From Desulfobacteraceae bacterium (GTDB lineage Bacteria; Desulfobacterota; Desulfobacteria; Desulfobacterales; Desulfobacteraceae): a stretch of 5,573 nucleotides of DNA. Shown one piece after another: positions 1-5,547 of this stretch. The notes beneath the pieces are model-generated. The model made no database searches. It was not told the origin of the DNA and was given only the letters and a program-made list of their open reading frames with translations. The DNA lies in assembly GCA_022712835.1 (NCBI GenBank), contig JAFLJU010000341.1, positions 1 to 5,573 of the forward strand, written 5' to 3'. The position numbers and the translations under genes are program-made. Each line of letters starts with the position of its first letter. The first letter of the stretch is position 1.

Positions 1-123
1 ATAGATGAAAGCTGTTCCGGCTACAGGTCCATGTCCCGGGCGAAGGTTAAGTGGTGCAAGGACCTTAAAGACAGGGACTATCCCTATTTTGGTATTGGCG
101 CTGAATATCTGCCTGAACACTGA
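1..123 (+). CDS. C-terminal end of an unrecognised protein (5' part outside window)
   Basis: Frame 1 of the + strand is open from the window edge to a TGA at 121-123 and encodes 40 residues ending in ...YPYFGIGAEYLPEH. The composition looks like real protein: mixed charged and aromatic residues, a Lys/Arg-rich stretch, and two cysteines (the fifth residue and the nineteenth). A hairpin plus T-run in the correct orientation lies about 70 bases downstream, as expected for the end of a transcription unit. I do not recognise the family. Another + strand frame running through here (5-436) is longer, but it crosses the mmsA 3' end and looks like a shadow. The gene faces mmsA tail to tail. Confidence 0.6.
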   Translation: MDESCSGYRSMSRAKVKWCKDLKDRDYPYFGIGAEYLPEH

Positions 124-152
124 TATCATAATTTTGACAAAAAACGCATTTC

Positions 153-183
153 AATGTCCAAAAGCTGTGTGCATTACTTATCC
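153..183 (+). repeat. Left copy of a 31-base direct repeat
   Basis: This segment matches 2758-2788 in 28 of 31 positions. The core tccaaaagctgtgtgcatt (157-175) is identical over 19 bases, and the outer blocks AAT and TTATCC also match. It lies between the end of the partial gene and its terminator. Read on the - strand it would encode the same Asn-Ala-His-Ser-Phe-Trp residues as the DUF1127-like ORF, but the frame is closed by a stop just upstream, so here it is only a relic or a non-coding element. Confidence 0.8.
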
Positions 184-190
184 CAATAAT

Positions 191-242
191 GTCCGGTTAG
201 GTTTTTGCATGCTTGGCGTACAAGAACCTAACCGGACTTTTT
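191..242 (+). terminator. Rho-independent terminator of the upstream + strand gene
   Basis: A 13-bp perfect inverted repeat (191-203 with 225-237, GTCCGGTTAGGTT and its complement) can be extended inward by a G-U pair and three more pairs, then past one mismatch by four further pairs to a TTG loop. Five T residues follow at 238-242. The wobble pairs favour the + strand transcript. In the opposite direction the stem is followed by ATTATT rather than a clean T-run, so it would be a poorer terminator for mmsA, which ends at 280. Confidence 0.75.
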
Positions 243-279
243 CAAATCCCCAGTCACTGGTAACTAAAGTTTTGTCTCC

Positions 280-1809
280 CTATTGGGCCACGCAGCTTCT
301 GACAGACGGGTTGACGGTATTCTCGGCCTTTTTTTCTGACATGCCAGCGGGGGGTGCCACCCGGATGGTGGCCACTTTGTTCTGGGTAAAAAAAGCAATG
401 CCGTCCTTGCCCTGGACCTTGTTGGTTCCCAGATGAGAATCCTTAATACCGCCAAAGGGCAGATAGGGATGGGGGGCACAGACACCAACATTGACACCGA
501 TCATTCCGGCGTCGGCCTCTGCAACAAATTTTTCCGTATAATACTGGCTCTGGGTGAAAATACAGGCCCCATTTCCAAATTCCTGGGCGCGGATGAGATC
601 CAGGGAGTCATTGATATCACGAATCTTCATGATAGAGACCACGGGTCCAAAGATTTCTTCCTTGGCGATGGTTCGGCAGGGGGTCACGTCGGTAAAAACA
701 GTGGGACCTACATAATACCCATTTTTAATTTCATCGGCAACCTTGGGGTTCCGACCGTCCAGCACCAGATTTGACCCCTGGTCAATCCCTATCTGGATAT
801 AGTTTTCAATACTTTGTTTTGCCTTCTTTGAAATCACCGGACCCATATACACATCAGGATCCATGGCATCTCCAATTGTAATTTTTTTGGAGGCTTCCAG
901 CACCCGGGCTATCAACTCGTCATAAACTTCCGGTACCGCAGCCACTATGGAGCCGGCAAGACAGCGCTGGCCAGCAGACCCGTAGCAGGAATGGATAAAA
1001 TTTTCAATAAACACATCCCAGTCCACATCTTCCATGACCACCAGATAATTTTTAGCACCTCCCAGGAGCATACTGCGTTTTCCGCCCCGGCCACAGGCTT
1101 CTGCCATTTTCTTGGCGGTTGGGGTGGAACCCACCAGACAGACACCGCTCATTTTGGGATTTTCATACCAGGTACCGGGAATGGAACGGTTTCCATGGAC
1201 AATATTAACAACCCCCTTGGGCAGCCCGATTTTAGTAAAAATATCGCCTACCCTCTGCATAAACAAGGGGGACTGGGTGGAAGGTTTATAGATAAAGGTA
1301 TTTCCACAACCAATGGCATAGGGAATAAACCACCCAAAAACCAGGGCAGGAAAGTTAAAAGGAGCAACACCGCCAAATACACCAAGGGGCTGTTTGGTCA
1401 CCCGGCCGTTGATATTGGTTGCGATATTATCCAGGGTCTCACCCTGGATCAGAGACGGAATGGTACAGGCGGCTTCCACAAGCTGAATTGCCCGCAAAAC
1501 TTCCCCCCTGGCCTCACTGATATGTTTTGCCTGGTCAATGGCAATGGAGATGGCCAGTTCTTCCTGATCATCCATAAGGGCCTGGCGCATATCAAAAAGA
1601 TATCCCATACGCTTGCCAAGGGGAAGCCTTCGCCAGCTTTCAAAGGCAGCATAGGATGAATCCACGGCCGCAAGAGAGGTTTCATCCGAGGAAAGGGGAA
1701 CCTCTCCTATGACTTCTCCGGTGGAAGGATTGAACAGCGGGACATATTCAACACCGGTTTCTTCTATCCATTCTCCATCAATAAAATTTCTAATCCGTGT
1801 AAATTCCAT
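280..1809 (-). CDS. mmsA: CoA-acylating methylmalonate/malonate-semialdehyde dehydrogenase (MmsA/IolA family)
   Basis: A full-length 509-aa aldehyde dehydrogenase superfamily protein; the family is usually about 490-500 aa. Family members convert (methyl)malonate semialdehyde with CoA and NAD+ to propionyl-CoA or acetyl-CoA plus CO2, in valine, myo-inositol or beta-alanine degradation, in the cytoplasm. Seen here: the substrate/NAD region with APFNFPALV around 149-157 (catalytic Asn152), the GSAGQRCLAG motif with nucleophile Cys283, and EEIFGPV at 384-390. The segment around 248-254 reads LLGGAKN, lacking the Glu general base of hydrolytic ALDHs, a hallmark of the CoA-acylating branch. The start is fixed by a strong AAGGAGG at 1818-1824, eight bases upstream. 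The C-terminal motif PFGGIKDSHLG differs from the usual PFSGWK-type form, and a polar tail of about 20 residues follows. Exact substrate is uncertain. It is divergently paired with a GntR regulator. Confidence 0.9.
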   Translation of the reverse strand: MEFTRIRNFIDGEWIEETGVEYVPLFNPSTGEVIGEVPLSSDETSLAAVDSSYAAFESWRRLPLGKRMGYLFDMRQALMDDQEELAISIAIDQAKHISEARGEVLRAIQLVEAACTIPSLIQGETLDNIATNINGRVTKQPLGVFGGVAPFNFPALVFGWFIPYAIGCGNTFIYKPSTQSPLFMQRVGDIFTKIGLPKGVVNIVHGNRSIPGTWYENPKMSGVCLVGSTPTAKKMAEACGRGGKRSMLLGGAKNYLVVMEDVDWDVFIENFIHSCYGSAGQRCLAGSIVAAVPEVYDELIARVLEASKKITIGDAMDPDVYMGPVISKKAKQSIENYIQIGIDQGSNLVLDGRNPKVADEIKNGYYVGPTVFTDVTPCRTIAKEEIFGPVVSIMKIRDINDSLDLIRAQEFGNGACIFTQSQYYTEKFVAEADAGMIGVNVGVCAPHPYLPFGGIKDSHLGTNKVQGKDGIAFFTQNKVATIRVAPPAGMSEKKAENTVNPSVRSCVAQ

Positions 1810-1904
1810 CTAACTTCCCTCCTTGAATGCGCCCAAACAAACAATCAATCCAATTCAACTATCGTTGATTCCTGACCTTGCTGTCTGGCACACTGAAAAA
1901 TATG

Positions 1905-1920
1905 ATCTGATATATCAGAT
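1905..1920. promoter_or_regulatory. Operator candidate 1: perfect 16-bp palindrome
   Basis: ATCTGATATATCAGAT is a perfect palindrome located just downstream of the predicted mmsA start site. Its core TGATATATCAG recurs at 2022-2032. Short AT-rich palindromes of this kind are typical binding sites of dimeric GntR/FadR-type regulators. Binding here would block mmsA transcription. The link to the adjacent regulator is an inference from position. Confidence 0.6.
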
Positions 1921-1933
1921 ATCAGTTTGATCA

Positions 1934-1962
1934 TAATTATATTATCAAAAATGGATTGTCAA
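1934..1962 (-). promoter_or_regulatory. Predicted sigma-70 promoter of mmsA
   Basis: Reading the - strand, TTGACA (1957-1962) is a perfect -35 box. The -10 is either TAATTA (1934-1939, 17-base spacer) or TATAAT (1936-1941, 15-base spacer). The transcript would start near 1927, leaving a leader of about 115 bases with the operator palindrome near its beginning. Confidence 0.65.
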
Positions 1963-2003
1963 CCCAAAAAAACAGAACAATCACTGGTTTTAAGCAATAT
2001 TTA

Positions 2004-2032
2004 TTGACGAATCGCTTTTCTTGATATATCAG
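2004..2032 (+). promoter_or_regulatory. Predicted gntR promoter overlapped by operator candidate 2
   Basis: TTGACG (2004-2009) is a good -35. The -10 is TATATC (2025-2030, 15-base spacer) or TATCAG (2027-2032, 17-base spacer). The palindrome TGATATATCA (2022-2031), the same core as at 1908-1917, lies exactly over the -10, which would allow autorepression by the regulator. Confidence 0.5.
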
Positions 2033-2076
2033 TTACCAAGCATTATTTTTTAATCCTTTTCAGGCAGGAAAACCCC

Positions 2077-2727
2077 ATGAAAGATGAAACATCATTGCGT
2101 GAGGCAGTACATGCTTATTTTTGTGAGCAAATGAAAATAGGGCGCCTTGGGGCCGGTAATTACATCAATCAACCTGAGATATGCCAGGAAATGAATATCA
2201 GCAAGGCACCCCTGCGGGATGCCCTGATCCAGCTGGAAACCGAAGGGTTTGTCACCATATTACCCAGAAAAGGCGTTTTAATCAACGCCATGACCCTCCA
2301 GGATGTGAAAGAGGCCTATGACCTCCTGGCAGCTTTGGAATCATCGGCCATACTAGCAGCCTTTGACCGGATTGATCAAACCCACATAGAAAAGATGAAA
2401 ACCCTGAATGCCAGGTTGTTGGAAACCCTTGAAAACGGCCAATTTGACGAATACTATCAATTGAATACTGCTTTCCATAACATTTTCCTTGAGCTTACGG
2501 AAAACAGGTTGCTAATGAAAATCACCTCACCCATTATGCAGCGACTCTATAATTTCCCCTTGAGAACCTATGTTGTGGAGTGGGAAAAAATCAATCTGTC
2601 AGAACACACCCGGCTCATTGATTCCATACAAAAGGGGAACTTCAGGGCAGCCGCCAGCATCCTGCAATTTGAACACTGGTCTTTTACCCTGCACAAAATC
2701 CATATCTGTAAGTTTTATCAACTTTAA
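2077..2727 (+). CDS. GntR family transcriptional regulator, FadR/FCD subfamily
   Basis: A 216-aa DNA-binding protein of usual size for FCD-type GntR regulators. An N-terminal winged helix covers about residues 1-70, with the recognition helix in ISKAPLRDALIQLETEGFV (41-59) and the wing in ILPRKGVLI (61-69). The C-terminal all-helical ligand-binding FCD domain covers about 76-205. The usual metal-ligand set is only partly kept: His134, His177 and His200 are at the expected places, but the normal Asp of the DxxFH motif is Asn130 (NTAFH). The start has a modest AGGA at 2066-2069, seven bases upstream. It is divergent from mmsA and shares its operator-bearing intergenic region, so it probably controls mmsA in response to a carboxylate or CoA-related metabolite. 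The ligand cannot be read from sequence. Confidence 0.9.
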   Translation: MKDETSLREAVHAYFCEQMKIGRLGAGNYINQPEICQEMNISKAPLRDALIQLETEGFVTILPRKGVLINAMTLQDVKEAYDLLAALESSAILAAFDRIDQTHIEKMKTLNARLLETLENGQFDEYYQLNTAFHNIFLELTENRLLMKITSPIMQRLYNFPLRTYVVEWEKINLSEHTRLIDSIQKGNFRAAASILQFEHWSFTLHKIHICKFYQL

Positions 2728-2749
2728 AAAATCTAACCGGATTCCGGTT
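2726..2749 (-). terminator. Hairpin plus T-run ending the DUF1127-like ORF (possibly bidirectional)
   Basis: On the - strand AACCGG-AAT-CCGGTT (2735-2749) forms a 6-bp GC-rich stem with a three-base loop, followed by AGA and a T-run (A-run on the + strand at 2726-2731). The stop codon of the 44-aa ORF is at the edge of the stem, and the T-run overlaps the gntR stop codon. For gntR reading rightwards there is no T-run after the stem, so termination in that direction is doubtful. Confidence 0.55.
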
Positions 2750-2867
2750 GAAACATAAATTTCCAAAAGCTGTGTGCATTGGTTATCCTGATGGCATCGC
2801 AACGGCGCAGGCCGATATCACTAAGCATCCGGTCTGTGCTGGCTTCCCCCGAAAATCGTGTCTTCAT
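2733..2867 (-). CDS. 44-aa small protein with a DUF1127-like core
   Basis: This - strand frame runs from ATG at 2867 to TAG at 2733-2735. Residues 12-24 read DRMLSDIGLRRCD, closely resembling the core of DUF1127 proteins (R-x-L-x-DIGL-x-R-x-D), and SFW at 33-35 fits the usual aromatic 'FW' ending of that family. DUF1127 members are small basic proteins of about 45-75 aa; characterised alphaproteobacterial examples are linked to RNA turnover and stress or phosphate responses. Here the N-terminus is short, the ATG has no clear Shine-Dalgarno, and a second coding-like frame overlaps it, so the gene could be 5'-truncated. A terminator directly at its end argues for a genuine gene end. Its codons 27-37 contain the right copy of the 31-base repeat. 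Confidence 0.5.
   Translation of the reverse strand: MKTRFSGEASTDRMLSDIGLRRCDAIRITNAHSFWKFMFQPESG
2758..2788 (+). repeat. Right copy of a 31-base direct repeat
   Basis: It is 28/31 identical to 153-183, in the same orientation, 2.6 kb away. It lies inside the 3' half of the 44-aa DUF1127-like ORF. Together the two copies bracket the whole mmsA-gntR module. Each copy also lies 7-8 bases from a hairpin containing CTAACCGGA. Confidence 0.8.
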
Positions 2868-3042
2868 TGATCAGTTTTATTAAGATTTGAATTTCAGATT
2901 CATCAAAGCTGTCCTTGATCAAAAACATTTTGACCTCTTCCATACTAAAGTCATTGAACGGTTGTCCGTATATCTGGAATAGCCGGTTAACCGCATGTCT
3001 TGAGAATATGAATATTATCCAACCTGTTGAAGAGAGGTTGGT
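2821..3042 (-). other. Coding-like open stretch without a convincing start (possible gene remnant)
   Basis: This - strand frame is open for 73 sense codons, from after a TGA (3043-3045) to a TAG (2821-2823). Its second half reads like ordinary protein (MEEVKMFLIKDSF... from 2943, then an Ile/Leu-rich amphipathic stretch). The only ATG codons (2943 and 2928) lack a ribosome binding site, and no ATG, GTG or TTG occurs further upstream in the frame. It overlaps the 5' end of the DUF1127-like ORF in another frame. It may be the tail of a decayed gene or chance; I do not recognise a family. Confidence 0.25.
3019..3041 (-). other. Hairpin downstream of the cupin operon
   Basis: CCAACCT (3019-3025) and AGGTTGG (3035-3041) form a perfect 7-bp stem with a nine-base loop, 28 bases past the 135-aa gene stop. 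No T-run follows on the - strand (ATAATATTC), so it is not a typical intrinsic terminator. It could be a processing or 3'-end stabilising structure, or transcripts may continue to the terminator at 2726-2749. Confidence 0.35.
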
Positions 3043-3068
3043 TCAAAAAGTTTGTGTTTTCGGGTGGC

Positions 3069-3476
3069 TTACAAATCCTTTATATAGGGATCGATCATGG
3101 CCAGTTCATTGGGCCGGGCATCGCGCCAGGAAATGGTATACAGGGTTTCATCGGAAAGTTTTCTGTCCGGGTGGAGTTGGGCCACCCGGATTTCATTTCC
3201 CAGCTCTACCCAAAGTGTCTTCGCTATATCCAGGTCGTAGGTTTTGGATATTTTTTTGGCAAAATTATCAATATAATTTTTCAATGAGGTGTTCATGTAT
3301 TGGGTTGTTTCTTGGGATTTGAAAATTACGGCAACTGGAAACAGATAGCTGATGGCCTTGGTGTCGTCCCCCAGTTTGACAATCCTAACCCGGTAAGACC
3401 CGGGCCACCAGGAAATGGGTTTTTCACCTTCATGGCTCTTTCCATCCCATTCATAGGTAATATCGTGAAGAATCAT
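3069..3476 (-). CDS. 135-aa protein of unknown function, last gene of cupin operon
   Basis: The start at 3476 is set by an excellent AAAGGAGG (3481-3488) in the 22-base gap after the preceding gene. An in-frame extension to 3728 exists but runs through the upstream gene and is rejected. The protein is soluble, with no signal peptide or membrane segment, and looks like a compact alpha/beta domain: a strand-rich N-terminal half (SWWPGSYRVRIVKL, 22-35; a hydrophobic segment 42-53), a helix at about 62-80, and a distinctive C-terminal part with KTLWVEL (86-92), HPDRKLSDETLY (102-113) and SWRDARPNEL (116-125). I do not recognise the family. Tight placement behind the GalT-like gene with its own strong ribosome binding site suggests the two act together. 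Confidence 0.85.
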   Translation of the reverse strand: MILHDITYEWDGKSHEGEKPISWWPGSYRVRIVKLGDDTKAISYLFPVAVIFKSQETTQYMNTSLKNYIDNFAKKISKTYDLDIAKTLWVELGNEIRVAQLHPDRKLSDETLYTISWRDARPNELAMIDPYIKDL

Positions 3477-3498
3477 GGACCCTCCTTTGCGCTTTAAG

Positions 3499-5115
3499 TT
3501 AACCCATTGCCCTGCGGCAGGCCTGGGCAAAATCTTCCGGATAGCACCCGCTGATCCATCGAAGCTGTGCTTCGGAAAAGGTTCCCGGGGCATAGGGAAG
3601 CCTGGGGAGAAACGAATACAATAGATGCTGATCTGACCCGGGTCTGTCAAACCGGCCGGACAATTCAACCGCCGTGACCATCTGGGCTCCCAGGTGTTCA
3701 AGTGTCTGGATGGCGATGAGCATGGCATGGTCCAGGGAGGTTCGCAGGGCGGTGTCAGCTTCCAGAATATTGCCGCACCGGCTTTTTGTCATGAGGCAAA
3801 GCTCCCACTCACTGACCTGGGCCTTGGGTACAAACAAAATTACCCGGGGGTCTTCATGGACAATGAGAGAGTTCTCACCCGTGGAGTTCTCACTCGAGGA
3901 TTTTTTGTCTGTCCGCTCATTGTTCCGGATGGCCGTTAGATAGGATTCAAAAAAGTGTTTTCCCGTGGAGCGTTTAAATTCATCGATAAAATCGCTTACC
4001 AGATCCCCCCAGGAAAAGCTATCATAGGCATCCCCCTGATCATCTTTTATCTTTGCCGGAATCAGAGAGTTCTGCTGGTGAATCATCTGGTGGGAGGCGT
4101 GTAGCCTGTGGCCGGACTGGGCAACCCCGAATCCGAAATTCCATCCCCACAAGGAGCCGTTAAAGGGAAGGGGCGGATCGGATTTAAGGGTTTTGACAAT
4201 GGCCTTTCGAAGGGCTTCCAGCTCATGGGTGTTAAGGCAGGCGCCCCGGGCGGGTAGGGCAATCTTAAGTTGGGTTGCCACCCTCACATAGGCCCGCTGG
4301 TAATATAGATGGCGAAGGCCTTTCATATCTTGGTCTGTCAAATCCTTTGCCCGGTACCGGATGGCATCATCGGCCATGTTGGAGGCATAATGGCCCCAGG
4401 GAATATAGGAATTTCGTCTCAGATATTCGAACACATGGGTGGTGTTGTCCTTGGAGGAAAATTCCCCGATGATTTCACTTTTCCCCTGTACCCCGGGTTT
4501 GAGAACCATGGCCTTTTTGTAGGCATCGGGAAGGAAAGGGTTGTTGGCCAATACCTCAAACACTTCATGATCATGGATATCCGGGAGAATACTCCCATCA
4601 TCCTTTTGCTTGTACCCGATCCCCCAGGGAAGGGGAGAGCCTTTTTCAAACAGAAGGGTACAGGTTTTTTGGGCAAGGATCATAAGTTCCTCAGGGTCAG
4701 TGGATGCCTGGGCCAGGGCAATTAAAAGAGGGTGGGGCAGCAGCTCTAAAAGTTTGGCCTTGGCCTCGTCGGTCAGATCATTTTGCCTGTCCATGTTCTG
4801 GATCAACGAGCAGGGGGTTGGAGCCGGAACACCGATGGTGTCGGGTTGCCCTGCATGGGGGGCTGCCCAGGCAGAGTTGATATAGGTGGTGCCCCGGAAG
4901 GGGAAGGGGTTGGCAATTTCATAGATCCGGTCTGCGCAATCTTCCCGGACATCGGCTTTCGGGAAATTGACCTGGTTATCCACGGGGGTACCGTCGGGAA
5001 GTTGTCCCAGAATTTCAATATGTTTATTTGGCCTTAGATTTTCAACCGTGAAGCTGGGTTCATGGACCCCCACCACAAAACGCCCCTCTGGATCCACACA
5101 TGTCCGGGGTTTCAT
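3499..5115 (-). CDS. 538-aa uncharacterised protein, distant GalT/HIT-like in C-terminal half
   Basis: The start chosen is the ATG at 5115, which overlaps the cupin stop by one base (TAATG) and suggests translational coupling; the in-frame ATG at 5241 would overlap the cupin gene by 127 bases. Residues 1 to about 235 match nothing I know. Residues 320-352 hold a His-rich segment (GFGVAQSGHRLHASHQMIHQ, with His336, 339, 342 and 346) that recalls the HPHxQ motif of galactose-1-phosphate uridylyltransferases. The region 424-538 recalls the second GalT half: a VILFVPKAQ strand, a long helix at about 453-477, then DQHLLYSFLPR (495-505) like the GalT 'HxxFxPP' segment, and a short C-terminal helix. 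A polar Ser/Asn/Glu linker (about 400-418) separates the two parts. This is motif-level resemblance only; a nucleotidyl-transfer or phosphorylase activity is a hypothesis. No signal peptide or membrane helices are seen. Confidence 0.85.
   Translation of the reverse strand: MKPRTCVDPEGRFVVGVHEPSFTVENLRPNKHIEILGQLPDGTPVDNQVNFPKADVREDCADRIYEIANPFPFRGTTYINSAWAAPHAGQPDTIGVPAPTPCSLIQNMDRQNDLTDEAKAKLLELLPHPLLIALAQASTDPEELMILAQKTCTLLFEKGSPLPWGIGYKQKDDGSILPDIHDHEVFEVLANNPFLPDAYKKAMVLKPGVQGKSEIIGEFSSKDNTTHVFEYLRRNSYIPWGHYASNMADDAIRYRAKDLTDQDMKGLRHLYYQRAYVRVATQLKIALPARGACLNTHELEALRKAIVKTLKSDPPLPFNGSLWGWNFGFGVAQSGHRLHASHQMIHQQNSLIPAKIKDDQGDAYDSFSWGDLVSDFIDEFKRSTGKHFFESYLTAIRNNERTDKKSSSENSTGENSLIVHEDPRVILFVPKAQVSEWELCLMTKSRCGNILEADTALRTSLDHAMLIAIQTLEHLGAQMVTAVELSGRFDRPGSDQHLLYSFLPRLPYAPGTFSEAQLRWISGCYPEDFAQACRRAMG
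3869..3898. repeat. Two tandem 15-bp units in the linker of the GalT-like gene
   Basis: Units 3869-3883 and 3884-3898 (gagttctcacccgtg and gagttctcactcgag) match in 13 of 15 positions. On the coding strand they give SSENS-TGENS in the low-complexity linker. The length is a multiple of three, so unit gain or loss would keep the frame. Confidence 0.7.
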
Positions 5116-5465
5116 TATAGTTCCGGGGCCTTGGGCGGTACCAGACAGATAAAGGTGAAGAGATTGGCCGACCGGTTCCTGAGCTGGTGCTCTACATTGG
5201 GCGGCACAAAGACGGCCGAACCCGGTGACAAGGAATGCCATTTGTCATCCATCCAGACCTCTCCATTCCCGGCATGAACAAAAATCTCGTGCTCCCAGTC
5301 ATGGGAATGTTTGGGGGTGAACCCGTCGGGTCCCATTTCAAAAAGGCGCATACAAAAATTGGGGGCACCGTCTTCCCGGCCGATCAATACCCTTCCGGCA
5401 ACATTTTTGACCATCTCATTGTCCATGGTGACTGGCAGGATTTCTTTATAATGGGTGACTTTCAT
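5115..5465 (-). CDS. Small single-domain cupin, TM1459-like metal-binding protein
   Basis: A 116-aa protein that is one cupin barrel. Motif 1 is GFTPKHSHDWEHEIFVHAGNG (48-68), motif 2 is GSAVFVPPNVEHQLRN (82-97). The putative metal ligands are His53, His55, His59 and His93, the four-histidine set of the Thermotoga cupin TM1459 (His52/54/58/92, Mn bound), and the flanking RVLIG, APNFCMRLF and WEHEIFV segments also resemble it. TM1459-type proteins bind Mn or other divalent metals and can show oxidative C=C cleavage in vitro, but physiological roles are unknown. The start is supported by AGGGAG at 5474-5479, eight bases upstream. It is the first complete gene of a three-gene - strand operon and may act as metal-dependent enzyme or sensor for the GalT-like protein. 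Confidence 0.92.
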   Translation of the reverse strand: MKVTHYKEILPVTMDNEMVKNVAGRVLIGREDGAPNFCMRLFEMGPDGFTPKHSHDWEHEIFVHAGNGEVWMDDKWHSLSPGSAVFVPPNVEHQLRNRSANLFTFICLVPPKAPEL

Positions 5466-5517
5466 AGATTTATCTCCCTGTCTTTATATTTAATTTGTGT
5501 TGTTTGAATGAATATTA

Positions 5518-5547
5518 AAAATATGCGATTTAATCGGGTGTTGTCAA
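5518..5547 (-). promoter_or_regulatory. Predicted promoter of the cupin operon with palindrome in its spacer
   Basis: On the - strand TTGACA (5542-5547) is separated by 18 bases from TATTTT (5518-5523), in an AT-rich stretch about 50 bases before the cupin start. The spacer contains CGATT-T-AATCG (5526-5536), a perfect inverted repeat well placed for a repressor or activator. The alternative is that this stretch is the end of an upstream gene, because one - strand frame stays open from 5572 to a stop overlapping the cupin ATG. Confidence 0.5.

Noticed and set aside
5..436. A 143-codon + strand ORF at the left edge
   Set aside because: It runs through the terminator hairpin and antisense over the mmsA 3' end; the better frame in this area is frame 1, ending at 123.
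991..1659. A 222-codon + strand ORF
   Set aside because: It is fully antisense to mmsA, whose ALDH motifs are unambiguous; its Gly/His-rich composition is that of a shadow frame.
1926..1949. A TTTGAT...ATCAAA imperfect inverted repeat over the mmsA -10 region
   Set aside because: The arms are only six bases, the AT-rich centre pairs imperfectly, and the perfect palindrome at 1905-1920 is the stronger operator candidate.
2915..3322. A 135-codon + strand ORF and a neighbouring 86-codon one
   Set aside because: They are mostly antisense to the 135-aa gene, have no ribosome binding site or family features, and have shadow-like composition.
3477..3728. The N-terminal extension of the 135-aa protein to 3728
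   Set aside because: It overlaps the 3' end of the GalT-like gene, while a strong AAAGGAGG sits directly before the ATG at 3476.
4309..4725. A 138-codon + strand ORF inside the GalT-like gene
   Set aside because: It is antisense to a long, well-behaved reading frame and has no recognisable motif.
5116..5241. The N-terminal extension of the 538-aa protein to the ATG at 5241
   Set aside because: It would overlap the cupin gene by 127 bases and has no ribosome binding site; the TAATG junction at 5115 is the natural start.
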